DNA of 19,541 bases from assembly GCA_016206815.1 (NCBI GenBank), contig JACQQT010000012.1:1-19541 (forward strand), given 5' to 3'. The notes under the pieces are model-generated. The model worked only from the letters and a program-made list of their open reading frames with translations, searched no databases and was not told the DNA's origin. This DNA is from Candidatus Omnitrophota bacterium. Lineage in GTDB: Bacteria > Omnitrophota > Omnitrophia > Omnitrophales > Danuiimicrobiaceae. Shown here piece after piece: positions 7,865 to 16,806 of this stretch (the stretch's first letter is position 1; the number at the start of each line of letters is the position of its first letter). The position numbers were made by a program, and so were the translations under genes.

Positions 7865-8629
7865 CTAGACGATTTTTGACAGGATAGGCTTCAGTTCAGC
7901 TAAAAAAAGGGGAGATTTTAAGGGGTATTCCAGGCGGAATTGCAGAAACTTCGAAATGATTCGGTCCAGCTCACGCTCAGTCTGCCGGCCCAGCTTCAGC
8001 TTTGCTGCCTGCTCCATATTACCTCTCAGAAAAAAACGAAGACTCTGAAGGGTTCCATGCGAAACGCGAATCGTACCGGTCTCGCCCCGATCGCACCGCC
8101 GGCAGAGAATTCCCCCCTGACGGGGACTAAAAAACGCCTGAGGAAGATCGCTCTGACCGCATAAAACACATTGGGTGAGTGCCGGCACCAAACCTGCCCT
8201 TTCCAGCAGTTTCACTTGAAAAGCGCGAGCCACATCCATTGCCGGGATTCGCTTCAGCTCGCGAAAAGATGCCGCCAAAAGATCGAAAACTTCGGGGTGG
8301 GGATCGTGGGCGCCGAAAAAAGTATCGACGAGTTCAACCATATAACTGGCGTAGCCAAAACGATCCAAACGATCCCGAATTTCGGCGTTTGATTCCAAAA
8401 CAACCGTTTCAGAAAGCAAATGGGTGTCGGATCTTTGCTTCTCATAATAAACAATGGAAAGCCTGGTAAACGGCTCAAATCGTGCCGAGAGGGGACGTTT
8501 CTCCTGCCTCACTCCTTTCGCAAGCGCTCTCAACTTGCCGGCACCCCGTGCAAAAAAAGTGACCAAAAGAGAAGTTTCCCGTATGGGAAATCGTTTTAAA
8601 ACAAAAACATCTTCTCGCCGGATTGCCAT
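7865..8629 (-). CDS. recO: DNA repair protein RecO
   Basis: RecO works with RecR (and RecF) to displace single-strand binding protein and load RecA at gaps. The protein has 254 residues, normal for the family. Visible: an N-terminal OB-fold region (residues 1-80) with VLKRFPIRETSLLVTFF, GKLRALAKGVR and a basic surface; a helical middle containing SYMVELVDTFF; and a C-terminal zinc module, CVLCG near 153-157 paired with LCRRC near 175-179. The closing segment FRLEYPLKSPLFL fits RecO. It follows ybeY by nine bases and appears to be the last gene of the rpsU operon. Only a weak GAAG precedes the ATG, so coupling to ybeY is likely. recR and recF are not in the window. Confidence 0.93.
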   Translation of the reverse strand: MAIRREDVFVLKRFPIRETSLLVTFFARGAGKLRALAKGVRQEKRPLSARFEPFTRLSIVYYEKQRSDTHLLSETVVLESNAEIRDRLDRFGYASYMVELVDTFFGAHDPHPEVFDLLAASFRELKRIPAMDVARAFQVKLLERAGLVPALTQCVLCGQSDLPQAFFSPRQGGILCRRCDRGETGTIRVSHGTLQSLRFFLRGNMEQAAKLKLGRQTERELDRIISKFLQFRLEYPLKSPLFLAELKPILSKIV

Positions 8630-8638
8630 CTTCAGTAT

Positions 8639-9118
8639 TTATAGAAGTTGTTTGACGTCTTGTCTAAAACGGTAAAGCAATTGGGTTTCCTTCCGTTCCA
8701 TCATGGTTCGCTTCCGTTTCGAATGATCCGAATATCCTTTTAAATGAAGAATCCCGTGGCAAACATAACGAGCGAGCTCCTGGGCGACCGGAAGGTTGTG
8801 TTGCCTTGCGTAAACTTGAGCGCGTTTCGGAGAAATGATCACCTCGCCTAAAAAATGGCCGAAAGAAGCTCTTTTTGTTGCGCCGGCTTGTGCAAGCGGA
8901 AATGCCAACACATCCGTCGCCCAATCGTGTTTTAGATATTGCCGATTGATTCGTCTCATCGTTGCATCGGAAACAAAAATCAAACTGAGGGAGGTCTTCC
9001 GATCGCCCAGAAAATTCAGTATATCTCTGGTAAACCGCTTGAGATTTTGAATTCGAATTTTAACTTGAGAGGAATGGTTTGAGACGAAAACGAGGCAAGG
9101 CTCTTCACTTCTTCTCAT
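8639..9118 (-). CDS. ybeY: YbeY endoribonuclease (rRNA maturation factor)
   Basis: YbeY is a single-strand-specific metalloendoribonuclease involved in 16S rRNA 3'-end processing and ribosome quality control. The ATG at 9118 gives 159 residues, typical of the family; longer frames up to 9211 have no family-like sequence. Visible: [32 protein letters not shown], which holds the family's substrate-groove residues, then [10 protein letters not shown] and the metal site [13 protein letters not shown]. The usual site is HGxLHLxGYDH. Here one extra residue sits before the Asp-His, so the third ligand could be the aspartate, as in some lineages, or a displaced histidine. The start overlaps the end of phoH by 14 bases, the usual phoH-ybeY pairing. 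Confidence 0.95.
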   Translation of the reverse strand: MRRSEEPCLVFVSNHSSQVKIRIQNLKRFTRDILNFLGDRKTSLSLIFVSDATMRRINRQYLKHDWATDVLAFPLAQAGATKRASFGHFLGEVIISPKRAQVYARQHNLPVAQELARYVCHGILHLKGYSDHSKRKRTMMERKETQLLYRFRQDVKQLL

Positions 9119-10055
9119 GACGTTCGTAGGCCTTAATGACATCCTGGACCAATTTGTGGCGAACCACATCTTTCTCATCCAGGTAACAAAATTTAATTCC
9201 TTCAACGTCATGCAAAATCGTCTGAATCTCTACCAAGCCGGAGCGTTTCCCGCTGGGCAGATCAATTTGCGTAATATCTCCGGTGACGATGGTCCGCGAT
9301 GAAAAACCCAGCCGGGTGAGAAACATTTTCATCTGCTCATGCGTGCAATTTTGTCCTTCATCCAAAATAACGAAGCTGTCGTTTAAAGTCCGTCCACGCA
9401 TGTAGGCAAGCGGAGCCACTTCGATGAGTCCGCGCTGAAGGTGGCGCGTGGCTTCGTCAAAATCCATCATATCGTAAAGCGCATCATATAAGGGTCGGAG
9501 ATACGGGTTGATCTTTGCGTACAGGTCGCCCGGTAAGAAACCGAGACTTTCTCCCGCTTCCACCGCAGGCCGCGTCAGGATAATTCGCGTCACGCGCTTT
9601 CGTTTCAAGGCATCAATCGCAGTGGCCATGGCCAGATAGGTTTTCCCGGTTCCGGCAGGTCCGATGCTGATCACGATGTCATATTGCTGGATGGCTTGAA
9701 GGTAATTTTCCTGGTTTTTGCTCTTCGCCTTAATCACCTTCCCTTTGTGGAAATAACTAAGAGGCGTTTTCTGACTGCCTTCAGCAGCCTGCCCGCCGGG
9801 ATGCGGGGCCTGGGCCGCTTTTGAAATTTTGGACTCCGAATGCCGGCTGCCGCCTTCCCGAATTCTTTCCAGTTCTGCATTGAAAAATTCGGCGGCTTGC
9901 CTGACATTTTCCTTGGAACCGGAAATCACCAAACGATGATTTCGGGCTGAAATCCGCACCTTAAATTTTTCTTCGGCAAACCGCAGCCGCTCATCCAAAC
10001 TCCCATACAGCGAAATCGCTTCTTCATCCGAGTCGAGCTTGATTATTTTTTCCAA
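9105..10055 (-). CDS. phoH: PhoH-family ATPase (PhoH/YbeZ type)
   Basis: This P-loop ATPase family almost always accompanies YbeY and is thought to act in RNA metabolism; the YbeZ members probably form an RNA helicase-like partner of YbeY. The protein has 316 residues. Visible: an N-terminal KH-like region (residues 1-65, with [21 protein letters not shown]), a polar Gly/Ser/Gln-rich linker (68-100), Walker A GPAGTGKT near 132-139, [18 protein letters not shown], Walker [10 protein letters not shown] near 228-236, and [10 protein letters not shown] near 257-266. The start is a TTG at 10055 with a strong GGGGGAGGG site eight bases upstream; no other start fits the conserved N-terminus. It follows aspS by 20 bases. 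Confidence 0.95.
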   Translation of the reverse strand: MEKIIKLDSDEEAISLYGSLDERLRFAEEKFKVRISARNHRLVISGSKENVRQAAEFFNAELERIREGGSRHSESKISKAAQAPHPGGQAAEGSQKTPLSYFHKGKVIKAKSKNQENYLQAIQQYDIVISIGPAGTGKTYLAMATAIDALKRKRVTRIILTRPAVEAGESLGFLPGDLYAKINPYLRPLYDALYDMMDFDEATRHLQRGLIEVAPLAYMRGRTLNDSFVILDEGQNCTHEQMKMFLTRLGFSSRTIVTGDITQIDLPSGKRSGLVEIQTILHDVEGIKFCYLDEKDVVRHKLVQDVIKAYERHEKK

Positions 10056-10075
10056 AGGCTTGACCCTCCCCCTTC

Positions 10076-11836
10076 TTACGTTTTGATTTGTAACTTCAAT
10101 TCTTTGAGCTGCTTCTCGGACACTTTCGACGGTGCTTCCGTTAACGGGCAGCTGCCCTTTTGGGTTTTCGGAAAAGCAATCACTTCACGAATCGAATCAG
10201 TACCCGACAAGAGGGCGCACAGCCGGTCCAAACCCAAAGCGATCCCGCCATGCGGCGGCGCACCGAGGCGAAGCGCCTTCAAAAGAAACCCGAATTTTTC
10301 TTCCGCTTCTTGGCTGCTGATTCCCAGCGCTTGAAACACCCTTTTCTGAACGCTCTCCTGATGAATTCGAATACTTCCCCCGCCGAGTTCCGTCCCATTT
10401 AAAATGATATCATACGCCCGCGCCCGAACGCGGGTCGGCTCTTTCTCGAGGGCTGCCAAGTCCGTTTCCTGAGGCGCCGTAAACGGATGATGAACCGCAT
10501 CGATTTTCTTCTCTTCCTCATTCCATTGAAACAGCGGAAAATCAACGACCCACAGCAAGCTTAACGCTTTGGATGGGTCCAACAGGCCCAAAACTTTGCC
10601 TAAATGACTCCGAAGCGCTCCCAAAGCTAAACAAGTCGTCAACCATTGGTCCGCCACCAGGAAAATCATATCGCCCGATTTTGCGCCAAAGGTAGATTTG
10701 AGTTCTTGTTGCTGTTCCGGCGTCACAAATTTTGCAATCGGCGATTCGAATCCGTCCGGGGTGACCTTAAACCATGCCAATCCTTTGGCTCCGAAACCTT
10801 GAACGAATGTTGTCAACTCGTCCAATTCGCCGCGCGAAAAGTTTCGGTCGGAAGTCGTCAACCCTTTGATGACGCCGCCCTGTTTCACGATTCCCTGAAA
10901 AACTTTTAGTTCAGAATCTTTCAAAACGGAAGTCACGTCAATCATCTCAAGTGAAAAACGAAGATCCGGCTTATCCGATCCAAACCGATCCATCGCTTCT
11001 TGATAACGGAGGCGCCGGAAAGGGGTTTTCAGTTGAATGCCCCGAACCTCTTGGATGAGGCGAACCAGCAATCCTTCAATTACTTGCATCACATCATCTT
11101 CCGAAACAAATGACATCTCCACATCAATCTGGGTGTGTTCCGGCTGCCGGTCTGCGCGCAAGTCTTCATCCCGCAGGCACCGGGCCAGTTGAAAATACCG
11201 ATCCAACCCGGAAATCATCAAAATCTGTTTAAACAGTTGGGGCGACTGGGGCAAGGCATAGAAACTCCCGGGATCCAATCGGGAAGGCACCAAAAAATCC
11301 CGGGCCCCTTCGGGCGTGCTCCGTGTCAGCATGGGCGTTTCCACTTCCAGGAAATTGTTTTCATCAAAGTAATCCCGTACGATTTTGGTGATTTGATGGC
11401 GCATTTTCAGGCGGTTGATCATCGTCGGCCGTCTTAAATCCAAATAACGGTATTTCAAACGGAGTTCTTCCGAAACTGCGGTGTCATCCAAAATCTCAAA
11501 CGGCGGAACCTCTGAAGGATTTAAAATTTCAAGCTGCTCAACGTGAATTTCGATTTCCCCGGTCGTGATTTTTTTATTTTGTGTCCCGGCTGGTCTCTCC
11601 CGGACAATGCCGTGAACCCGAATCACGTATTCAGGGCGCAGCTTTTCAGCGCTTTGATGAATTTCGCGGGCACTTTCCGGATGGAAGACCAATTGCGTTT
11701 TGCCCCATCGGTCACGGACGTCAATAAAGATCACGTTTCCGTGATCCCGTCTCGCATCCACCCAGCCGCAAAGCGTTACTTGGCTCTTGATTTGTCTTGC
11801 GGTCAGCTCACCGCATGTGTGTGTTCGCAACATCAT
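10076..11836 (-). CDS. aspS: Aspartate-tRNA ligase, probably non-discriminating (Asp/Asn)
   Basis: AspRS charges tRNA with aspartate. The protein has 586 residues, a bacterial-type length that includes the GAD insertion domain. Visible: an N-terminal OB-fold anticodon domain starting [19 protein letters not shown]; class II motifs including [20 protein letters not shown] and [11 protein letters not shown]; the motif 2 region [22 protein letters not shown]; and motif 3 [10 protein letters not shown] near the end. Counted from the second Met, it carries His31 and Gly83, the residues tied in Pseudomonas AspRS to accepting tRNA-Asn. It therefore probably also makes Asp-tRNA(Asn) for the GatCAB amidotransferase. 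The ATG at 11836 overlaps the hisS stop in an ATGA junction. Confidence 0.97.
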   Translation of the reverse strand: MMLRTHTCGELTARQIKSQVTLCGWVDARRDHGNVIFIDVRDRWGKTQLVFHPESAREIHQSAEKLRPEYVIRVHGIVRERPAGTQNKKITTGEIEIHVEQLEILNPSEVPPFEILDDTAVSEELRLKYRYLDLRRPTMINRLKMRHQITKIVRDYFDENNFLEVETPMLTRSTPEGARDFLVPSRLDPGSFYALPQSPQLFKQILMISGLDRYFQLARCLRDEDLRADRQPEHTQIDVEMSFVSEDDVMQVIEGLLVRLIQEVRGIQLKTPFRRLRYQEAMDRFGSDKPDLRFSLEMIDVTSVLKDSELKVFQGIVKQGGVIKGLTTSDRNFSRGELDELTTFVQGFGAKGLAWFKVTPDGFESPIAKFVTPEQQQELKSTFGAKSGDMIFLVADQWLTTCLALGALRSHLGKVLGLLDPSKALSLLWVVDFPLFQWNEEEKKIDAVHHPFTAPQETDLAALEKEPTRVRARAYDIILNGTELGGGSIRIHQESVQKRVFQALGISSQEAEEKFGFLLKALRLGAPPHGGIALGLDRLCALLSGTDSIREVIAFPKTQKGSCPLTEAPSKVSEKQLKELKLQIKT

Positions 11837-13095
11837 TCAATCTCGCGAAACGCTTGGGCTAGATGTTCCGGTTTCATTCGTTTCTGTTCTCCGGTCGCCA
11901 TATTTTTGAGGCTCACCTCGCCGCGTTTCCACTCATCTTCTCCGATGATGAGTGCAAAACCGGCTTTCATTTTACTGGCTCTGCCCAAATGATTGGAAAG
12001 CGAACCTTTGGCAAAGGAAAAATGCGATCGCTTTTGGGCGGCAACCAACGCCTGCGCAATTTGGCGGTAAAACTGACAATTTTCTTCCCCGTGGATGAGG
12101 GCGGCTACGTAAACCGTTTCTTTTAAAATGGACTGCTCGATCTGAACGTTGGCGTGACTTAAAGCGGTCAGCAACCGCTCCGTCCCGATCGAAAACCCGC
12201 TTGCGCCCGCCTCCGGTCCTCCCAAATCATGGATTAAAGCATCATAACGTCCGCCCGCCAAAACCGCATCCTGAGCGCCGAGGCCTTCGGCCGTCACTTC
12301 AAAGACCAGTCCGGTATAGTAATCCAATCCGCGGACCAATTTGGGTTCGATCGCAAACGGCACTTTTTCAGTCTTTAAAAGTGACGTCACTTTTTCAAAC
12401 TCAGACGTTGCCTCACCGGAAATCTCCAACTTGGGTGCTTTTTGAATCAACGGCTGGCAGGATTCTGTTTTACAATCGAAAATGCGCAGCACATTGTGAG
12501 AAAGCCGGTACTGACAATCTTTGCACAACTTCGACTCAAGCTGTTTAAAATAATCGGTAAGCGCCTGGGTGAATTTTTTGCGATCTTCGCGGGAACCTAA
12601 ATGGTTCAACTTCACGGTATATTGCTTCAGTCCGAGCCACTCCAAAAATCCTTTGACCATGATGATGAGCTCGGCATCATTGAGGAACGAATGGGTGTTC
12701 AAGGTTTCGACGCCGATTTGGTGGAATTGGCGTTTCCGGCCGGCTTGGGGACGTTCAGCGCGAAACATCGGCCCCACATAATAAACAAACAACGGCTCGT
12801 CCGTTTTTAGCCAATGATGTTCGAGTGCGGCACGAACCACGCCGGCCGTCATCTCCGGCCGCAGCGTGAGACTCCGGCTGCCGCGATCTTCAAACGTATA
12901 CATTTCTTTATGAACGATGTCGCTTGCTTCGCCGATCGAACGGGAGAACAGTTCGGTTGATTCTAAAATGGGCGTCCGGATTTCCCTAAATCCGTGCGCT
13001 TCAAAGAAAATGCGGGTTTTCTCTTCCAGTGCCTGCCAGAGTGCGATCTCCGGTGAAAATAAATCATCCATTCCTTTTAAGCTCTGGAATTTCAT
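11833..13095 (-). CDS. hisS: Histidine-tRNA ligase
   Basis: HisRS charges tRNA-His. The protein has 420 residues, normal for bacteria. Visible: the N-terminal KGMDDLFSPE, a class II motif 1 region with FREIRTPILEST; motif 2 with LRPEMTAGVVRA and MFRAERPQAGRKRQFHQIGVE; the histidine-specific motif RGLDYYTG near residue 260; AGGRYDALIHDLGG; motif 3 region GFSIGTERLL; and a C-terminal anticodon-binding domain (about 325-420). The start is the ATG at 13095, with only a weak GGGG upstream. A 126-base gap separates it from rpsU, and its stop overlaps aspS by four bases. Confidence 0.97.
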   Translation of the reverse strand: MKFQSLKGMDDLFSPEIALWQALEEKTRIFFEAHGFREIRTPILESTELFSRSIGEASDIVHKEMYTFEDRGSRSLTLRPEMTAGVVRAALEHHWLKTDEPLFVYYVGPMFRAERPQAGRKRQFHQIGVETLNTHSFLNDAELIIMVKGFLEWLGLKQYTVKLNHLGSREDRKKFTQALTDYFKQLESKLCKDCQYRLSHNVLRIFDCKTESCQPLIQKAPKLEISGEATSEFEKVTSLLKTEKVPFAIEPKLVRGLDYYTGLVFEVTAEGLGAQDAVLAGGRYDALIHDLGGPEAGASGFSIGTERLLTALSHANVQIEQSILKETVYVAALIHGEENCQFYRQIAQALVAAQKRSHFSFAKGSLSNHLGRASKMKAGFALIIGEDEWKRGEVSLKNMATGEQKRMKPEHLAQAFREIE

Positions 13096-13221
13096 TCAAA
13101 TAGACCCCAAGATTGATGTGAACGAATCCGGATGTGCAACTGCTTCTGAATCATGAGGAACGGCAGGAACAATATAAACAGGAAAAAATGAGGACAAAGT
13201 GGAAAGTAAACGTACCTCGGA

Positions 13222-13398
13222 TTAATAAACTTTTCGTTTCCGAGCAGCGCGCATCTTGCGCCTACGCTTTTCGCTAGGCTTCTCATAGTGTTTTCTGGCT
13301 TTGAGAATCTTGAGGATTCCTTCGCGCTCAATCTTCTTTTTAAGGCGTCTTAACGCCTTATCGAGCGGTTCGTTTTCCCCTACCTGGACTTTCGGCAC
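13222..13398 (-). CDS. rpsU: 30S ribosomal protein S21
   Basis: S21 binds the small ribosomal subunit near the 3' end of 16S rRNA and helps initiation. From GTG 13398 the protein has 58 residues, matching the family (about 57-71). It begins PKVQVGENEPLDKALRRLKK and ends in the very basic tail KPSEKRRRKMRAARKRKVY. The longer frame starting at 13470 runs through the promoter and is not family-like. It is the first gene of a translation/RNA operon (rpsU-hisS-aspS-phoH-ybeY-recO) and has a near-consensus promoter close upstream. The gap of 126 bases to hisS contains no clear terminator, so hisS could be co-transcribed or have a weak promoter of its own. Confidence 0.95.
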   Translation of the reverse strand: MPKVQVGENEPLDKALRRLKKKIEREGILKILKARKHYEKPSEKRRRKMRAARKRKVY

Positions 13399-13404
13399 AA
13401 GAAT

Positions 13405-13411
13405 CCACCTT
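13405..13411 (-). promoter_or_regulatory. Ribosome-binding site fixing the rpsU GTG start
   Basis: AAGGTGG on the minus strand lies six bases before the GTG at 13398. No comparable site precedes the upstream in-frame starts, so the 58-residue form of S21 is the one supported. Confidence 0.8.
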
Positions 13412-13440
13412 TTCCTTTCCTTCTGTTTTTTGGTGGCTGT

Positions 13441-13470
13441 ATTATACGCACTTCCTCCGGTCATTGTCAA
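13441..13470 (-). promoter_or_regulatory. Near-consensus sigma70 promoter of rpsU
   Basis: On the minus strand, TTGACA (13470-13465) and TATAAT (13446-13441) are 18 bases apart, both perfect hexamers. Start of transcription is expected near 13434, giving a leader of about 36 bases ending in the AAGGTGG site. This fits constitutive strong expression of a ribosomal protein gene and the aminoacyl-tRNA ligases behind it. Confidence 0.88.
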
Positions 13471-13536
13471 GGCAAGCTGTCCGTGTAACCTTTTCTAATT
13501 CAACAAGATAGAAAACAATACCGCAATATTCAATCA

Positions 13537-13622
13537 TGTCATCCTGAGCGGAGTAGCGCTCAGGGTAAACTCCGCGAAGGATCTACTTGTAGATTCTTCC
13601 CCCGTACGGGGTCAGAATGACA
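13537..13622. repeat. MITE-like element with terminal inverted repeats
   Basis: An 86-base element is bounded by TGTCATCCTGA (13537-13547) and TCAGAATGACA (13612-13622), inverted copies matching at 10 of 11 positions. Inside are perfect stems: CCTGAGCG/CGCTCAGG (13543-13550 with 13557-13564), ATCTAC/GTAGAT (13581-13586 with 13589-13594) and CCCC/GGGG around GTAC (13600-13611). GCGGAGT/ACTCCGC (13548-13554 with 13569-13575) can form instead of the first stem. Elements with TGTCATTCTGAGCG-type ends recur in many bacterial genomes as I remember them, but copy number here is unknown. It holds no reading frame and sits between two diverging promoters. Confidence 0.82.
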
Positions 13623-13643
13623 GTGGGATGGCCAGTCTTTCAA

Positions 13644-13672
13644 TTGACAGAAGAAGATCCTTTCATTACACT
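13644..13672 (+). promoter_or_regulatory. Promoter of the comF-lptG pair, apparently giving a leaderless mRNA
   Basis: TTGACA (13644-13649) and TACACT (13667-13672) are 17 bases apart. The -10 ends only eight bases before the comF ATG at 13681, so transcription should begin at about 13679-13681. No Shine-Dalgarno sequence lies before that ATG. Confidence 0.72.
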
Positions 13673-13680
13673 ACCTCCAC

Positions 13681-14421
13681 ATGTTTAGTTTAAAAACAGA
13701 TCTTAACTCCTATTGGCGTAGTCTGTTACGTATTCTTTATCCGGCAAATTGCATCCTTTGCGGTATCCCCCTGGTATTGGAAGAAACGCATCTTTGTGAA
13801 ATTTGTGCGAAAAGGATAGAACCGATCAAAGCTCCGACTTGTCTGCGATGCGCAACCCCGATCCCTCCCTACGGAAACCGATATTCCACCTGTTCGAATT
13901 GTCGATCCGAAAGACCTCACTACGACCGTGGATTTGCTTTGGTGCGGTATGAGGATCCCGTCAAAACGATTTTCCACCAAATCAAATTTGAGAAAAAAAT
14001 CTGGCTTCTCAATATTTTCTCAAAATTGCTGGAAAGATCTTCGGTCCCGGCCGAAACGAACGGCTACGATCTCATCGTCCCCGTTCCGCTGGACCGCTCG
14101 CGAGAACGGAATCGGGGATTTAATCAGGCGGCGGTGATTGCTCAACGTCTTGTGCGGATTCATTCGGCATCGGGGTTTCGGATGGTCAAAATCCTGAAAA
14201 AGAAAAAAAGAACCCTGCCGCAGAGTCAATTGAGACGGCAGGATCGTTTAAACAATCTCGCGGGCGCTTTCGGAATCCGAAAACAAGGAATGGCACGAAA
14301 CAAAAGAATCCTTTTGGTGGACGACATCTTTACCACCGGAAGTACGATGAACGAATGCGCTAAAATACTAAAAGAGGACGGGGCTGAACGCGTTGACTTT
14401 CTGGCCGTCGCACGTTCCTAA
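13681..14421 (+). CDS. ComF-family phosphoribosyltransferase-like protein
   Basis: ComF-type proteins combine an N-terminal zinc region with a type I phosphoribosyltransferase fold. Some act in DNA uptake for transformation, but in most bacteria the role is unknown, so I give no gene symbol. The protein has 246 residues. Visible: four CxxC pairs at 24/27, 39/42, 54/57 and 71/74 (two zinc sites); VPVPL (133-137); RGFNQA (145-150); and the PRPP-binding loop LLVDDIFTTGST (211-222). No other start codon fits before the first zinc pair, so the ATG at 13681 stands although it lacks a ribosome-binding site. It begins a plus-strand pair with the permease five bases downstream. No competence genes are visible nearby. 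Confidence 0.93.
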   Translation: MFSLKTDLNSYWRSLLRILYPANCILCGIPLVLEETHLCEICAKRIEPIKAPTCLRCATPIPPYGNRYSTCSNCRSERPHYDRGFALVRYEDPVKTIFHQIKFEKKIWLLNIFSKLLERSSVPAETNGYDLIVPVPLDRSRERNRGFNQAAVIAQRLVRIHSASGFRMVKILKKKKRTLPQSQLRRQDRLNNLAGAFGIRKQGMARNKRILLVDDIFTTGSTMNECAKILKEDGAERVDFLAVARS

Positions 14422-14426
14422 TTCCC

Positions 14427-15521
14427 ATGAAAATTCTCGACCGCTATCTGGCCAAACAATTAATCTTCCCCATCTTCTTCTGCTCGGCCTCTCTCATTTT
14501 CTTGGTCATGATGGCGGACATCTTTGATTACCTGGATGAAATGGTCCGGCATAAAACATCGTTTCTCTTCATCCTCAAATATTATGCGCTGTTAACCCCC
14601 GAAATTTTTGTCGACACCATTCCGTGGGCAAGTCTTTTGGGTACGATTTACGTGCTGACCAGTTTCAACTATCACAATGAAATTACGGCCATGAAAGTTT
14701 CAGGGCTGGAGATTACTTCCATCATTCGCCCCATTGTGTTTATTGGATTTCTGCTGGGACTTTCCTCTTTTTTAATCAGTGACCAAATGGTTCCGAAAAC
14801 AACGCGGAAAGCCAACGAAATTTTAAAGGAACGGATTGAAAATAAGAAAACGGTGGCGGACCGAAAAACCTTTGAAAACGTCACGTACTACGGCGGGAAA
14901 GACAGACTTTACTATGCCCGGGTCTTCAATCTGCGGGAAAGTAAGCTGGAAGATTTTATCATTCTATGGCTGGATGCGAAAAAAAATGTAAAAAAGAAAA
15001 CGGTCGCTCAAGAAGCAATCTGGGTGGATCACCATTGGGAACTTCATTACGCAACCGATTACGCGATGGAGCAAAGAGGTGAAATTTTGGGGGATCCTGT
15101 TTTCAAAAAAGTTGCGGTTTACCCGGAAGTGAACGAAACACCGGCTGACATCTTGAAAGCCGTTAGCGAAGGATCTGCCATCAGCTATCGCGATTTAAAA
15201 GATTATGTCACAAAGTTAAAACAGAATGGAATTAAAGTGAGTTCGGAATTGGTCACCCTTCACCACAAACTGTCCATGCCGTGGCAAACCTTGGTCGTGA
15301 TGTTTTTATCTGTGCCGTTTTTGGCAAGAACATCCAGGCGGCGCATGATTGCTATGAACGTATTGCTGTGCCTGATCTTTGTGTTTTGCTTCCATATGTC
15401 AGGCGCCATCCTGCTCGCTCTGGGGAAAGCGGGAAAACTGTTCCCCATCGTCAGCGTTTGGTCTTCGAATTTTATCTTCGGCTTCGGAACGTTTTTCTTC
15501 CTCGAAAAAGCAAATCAATAA
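14427..15521 (+). CDS. lptG: LptF/LptG-family permease (lipopolysaccharide export)
   Basis: LptF and LptG are the inner-membrane permeases of the LptB2FG ABC transporter, which extracts lipopolysaccharide for delivery to the outer membrane. The protein has 364 residues, normal for the family. It starts with the typical MKILDRYLAKQLIFPIFF. Hydrophobic segments lie near residues 10-30, 50-80 (likely one or two passes), 99-118, 284-296, 303-330 and 335-358, with a periplasmic beta-jellyroll-like region between about 120 and 270. FLSVPFLARTSRR near 290-302 is characteristic of the C-terminal half. I cannot be sure whether it is LptF or LptG. It follows comF by five bases with no ribosome site, suggesting reinitiation. 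Its presence argues for a diderm envelope with LPS. Its stop is four bases from the opposing ahcY stop. Confidence 0.88.
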   Translation: MKILDRYLAKQLIFPIFFCSASLIFLVMMADIFDYLDEMVRHKTSFLFILKYYALLTPEIFVDTIPWASLLGTIYVLTSFNYHNEITAMKVSGLEITSIIRPIVFIGFLLGLSSFLISDQMVPKTTRKANEILKERIENKKTVADRKTFENVTYYGGKDRLYYARVFNLRESKLEDFIILWLDAKKNVKKKTVAQEAIWVDHHWELHYATDYAMEQRGEILGDPVFKKVAVYPEVNETPADILKAVSEGSAISYRDLKDYVTKLKQNGIKVSSELVTLHHKLSMPWQTLVVMFLSVPFLARTSRRRMIAMNVLLCLIFVFCFHMSGAILLALGKAGKLFPIVSVWSSNFIFGFGTFFFLEKANQ

Positions 15522-15525
15522 GCAC

Positions 15526-16798
<1,273 letters not shown>

Positions 16799-16806
16799 TA
16801 TATAGT

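Noticed and set aside
7826..7865. GTAGC...GCTAC inverted repeat after the recO stop, as a possible terminator.
   Set aside because: Five-base stem with a long 16-base loop and no uninterrupted T-run; too weak to call.
10083..12548. Plus-strand open frames of 80-150 codons opposite aspS and hisS.
   Set aside because: They lie antisense to strongly conserved synthetase genes, have no ribosome sites or recognisable domains, and follow from the codon usage of the real genes.
13096..13221. Possible hisS promoter (TTGTCC-17-TATTGT, minus strand) in the rpsU-hisS gap.
   Set aside because: Only four of six matches in each hexamer in AT-rich DNA; read-through from the strong rpsU promoter explains expression as well.
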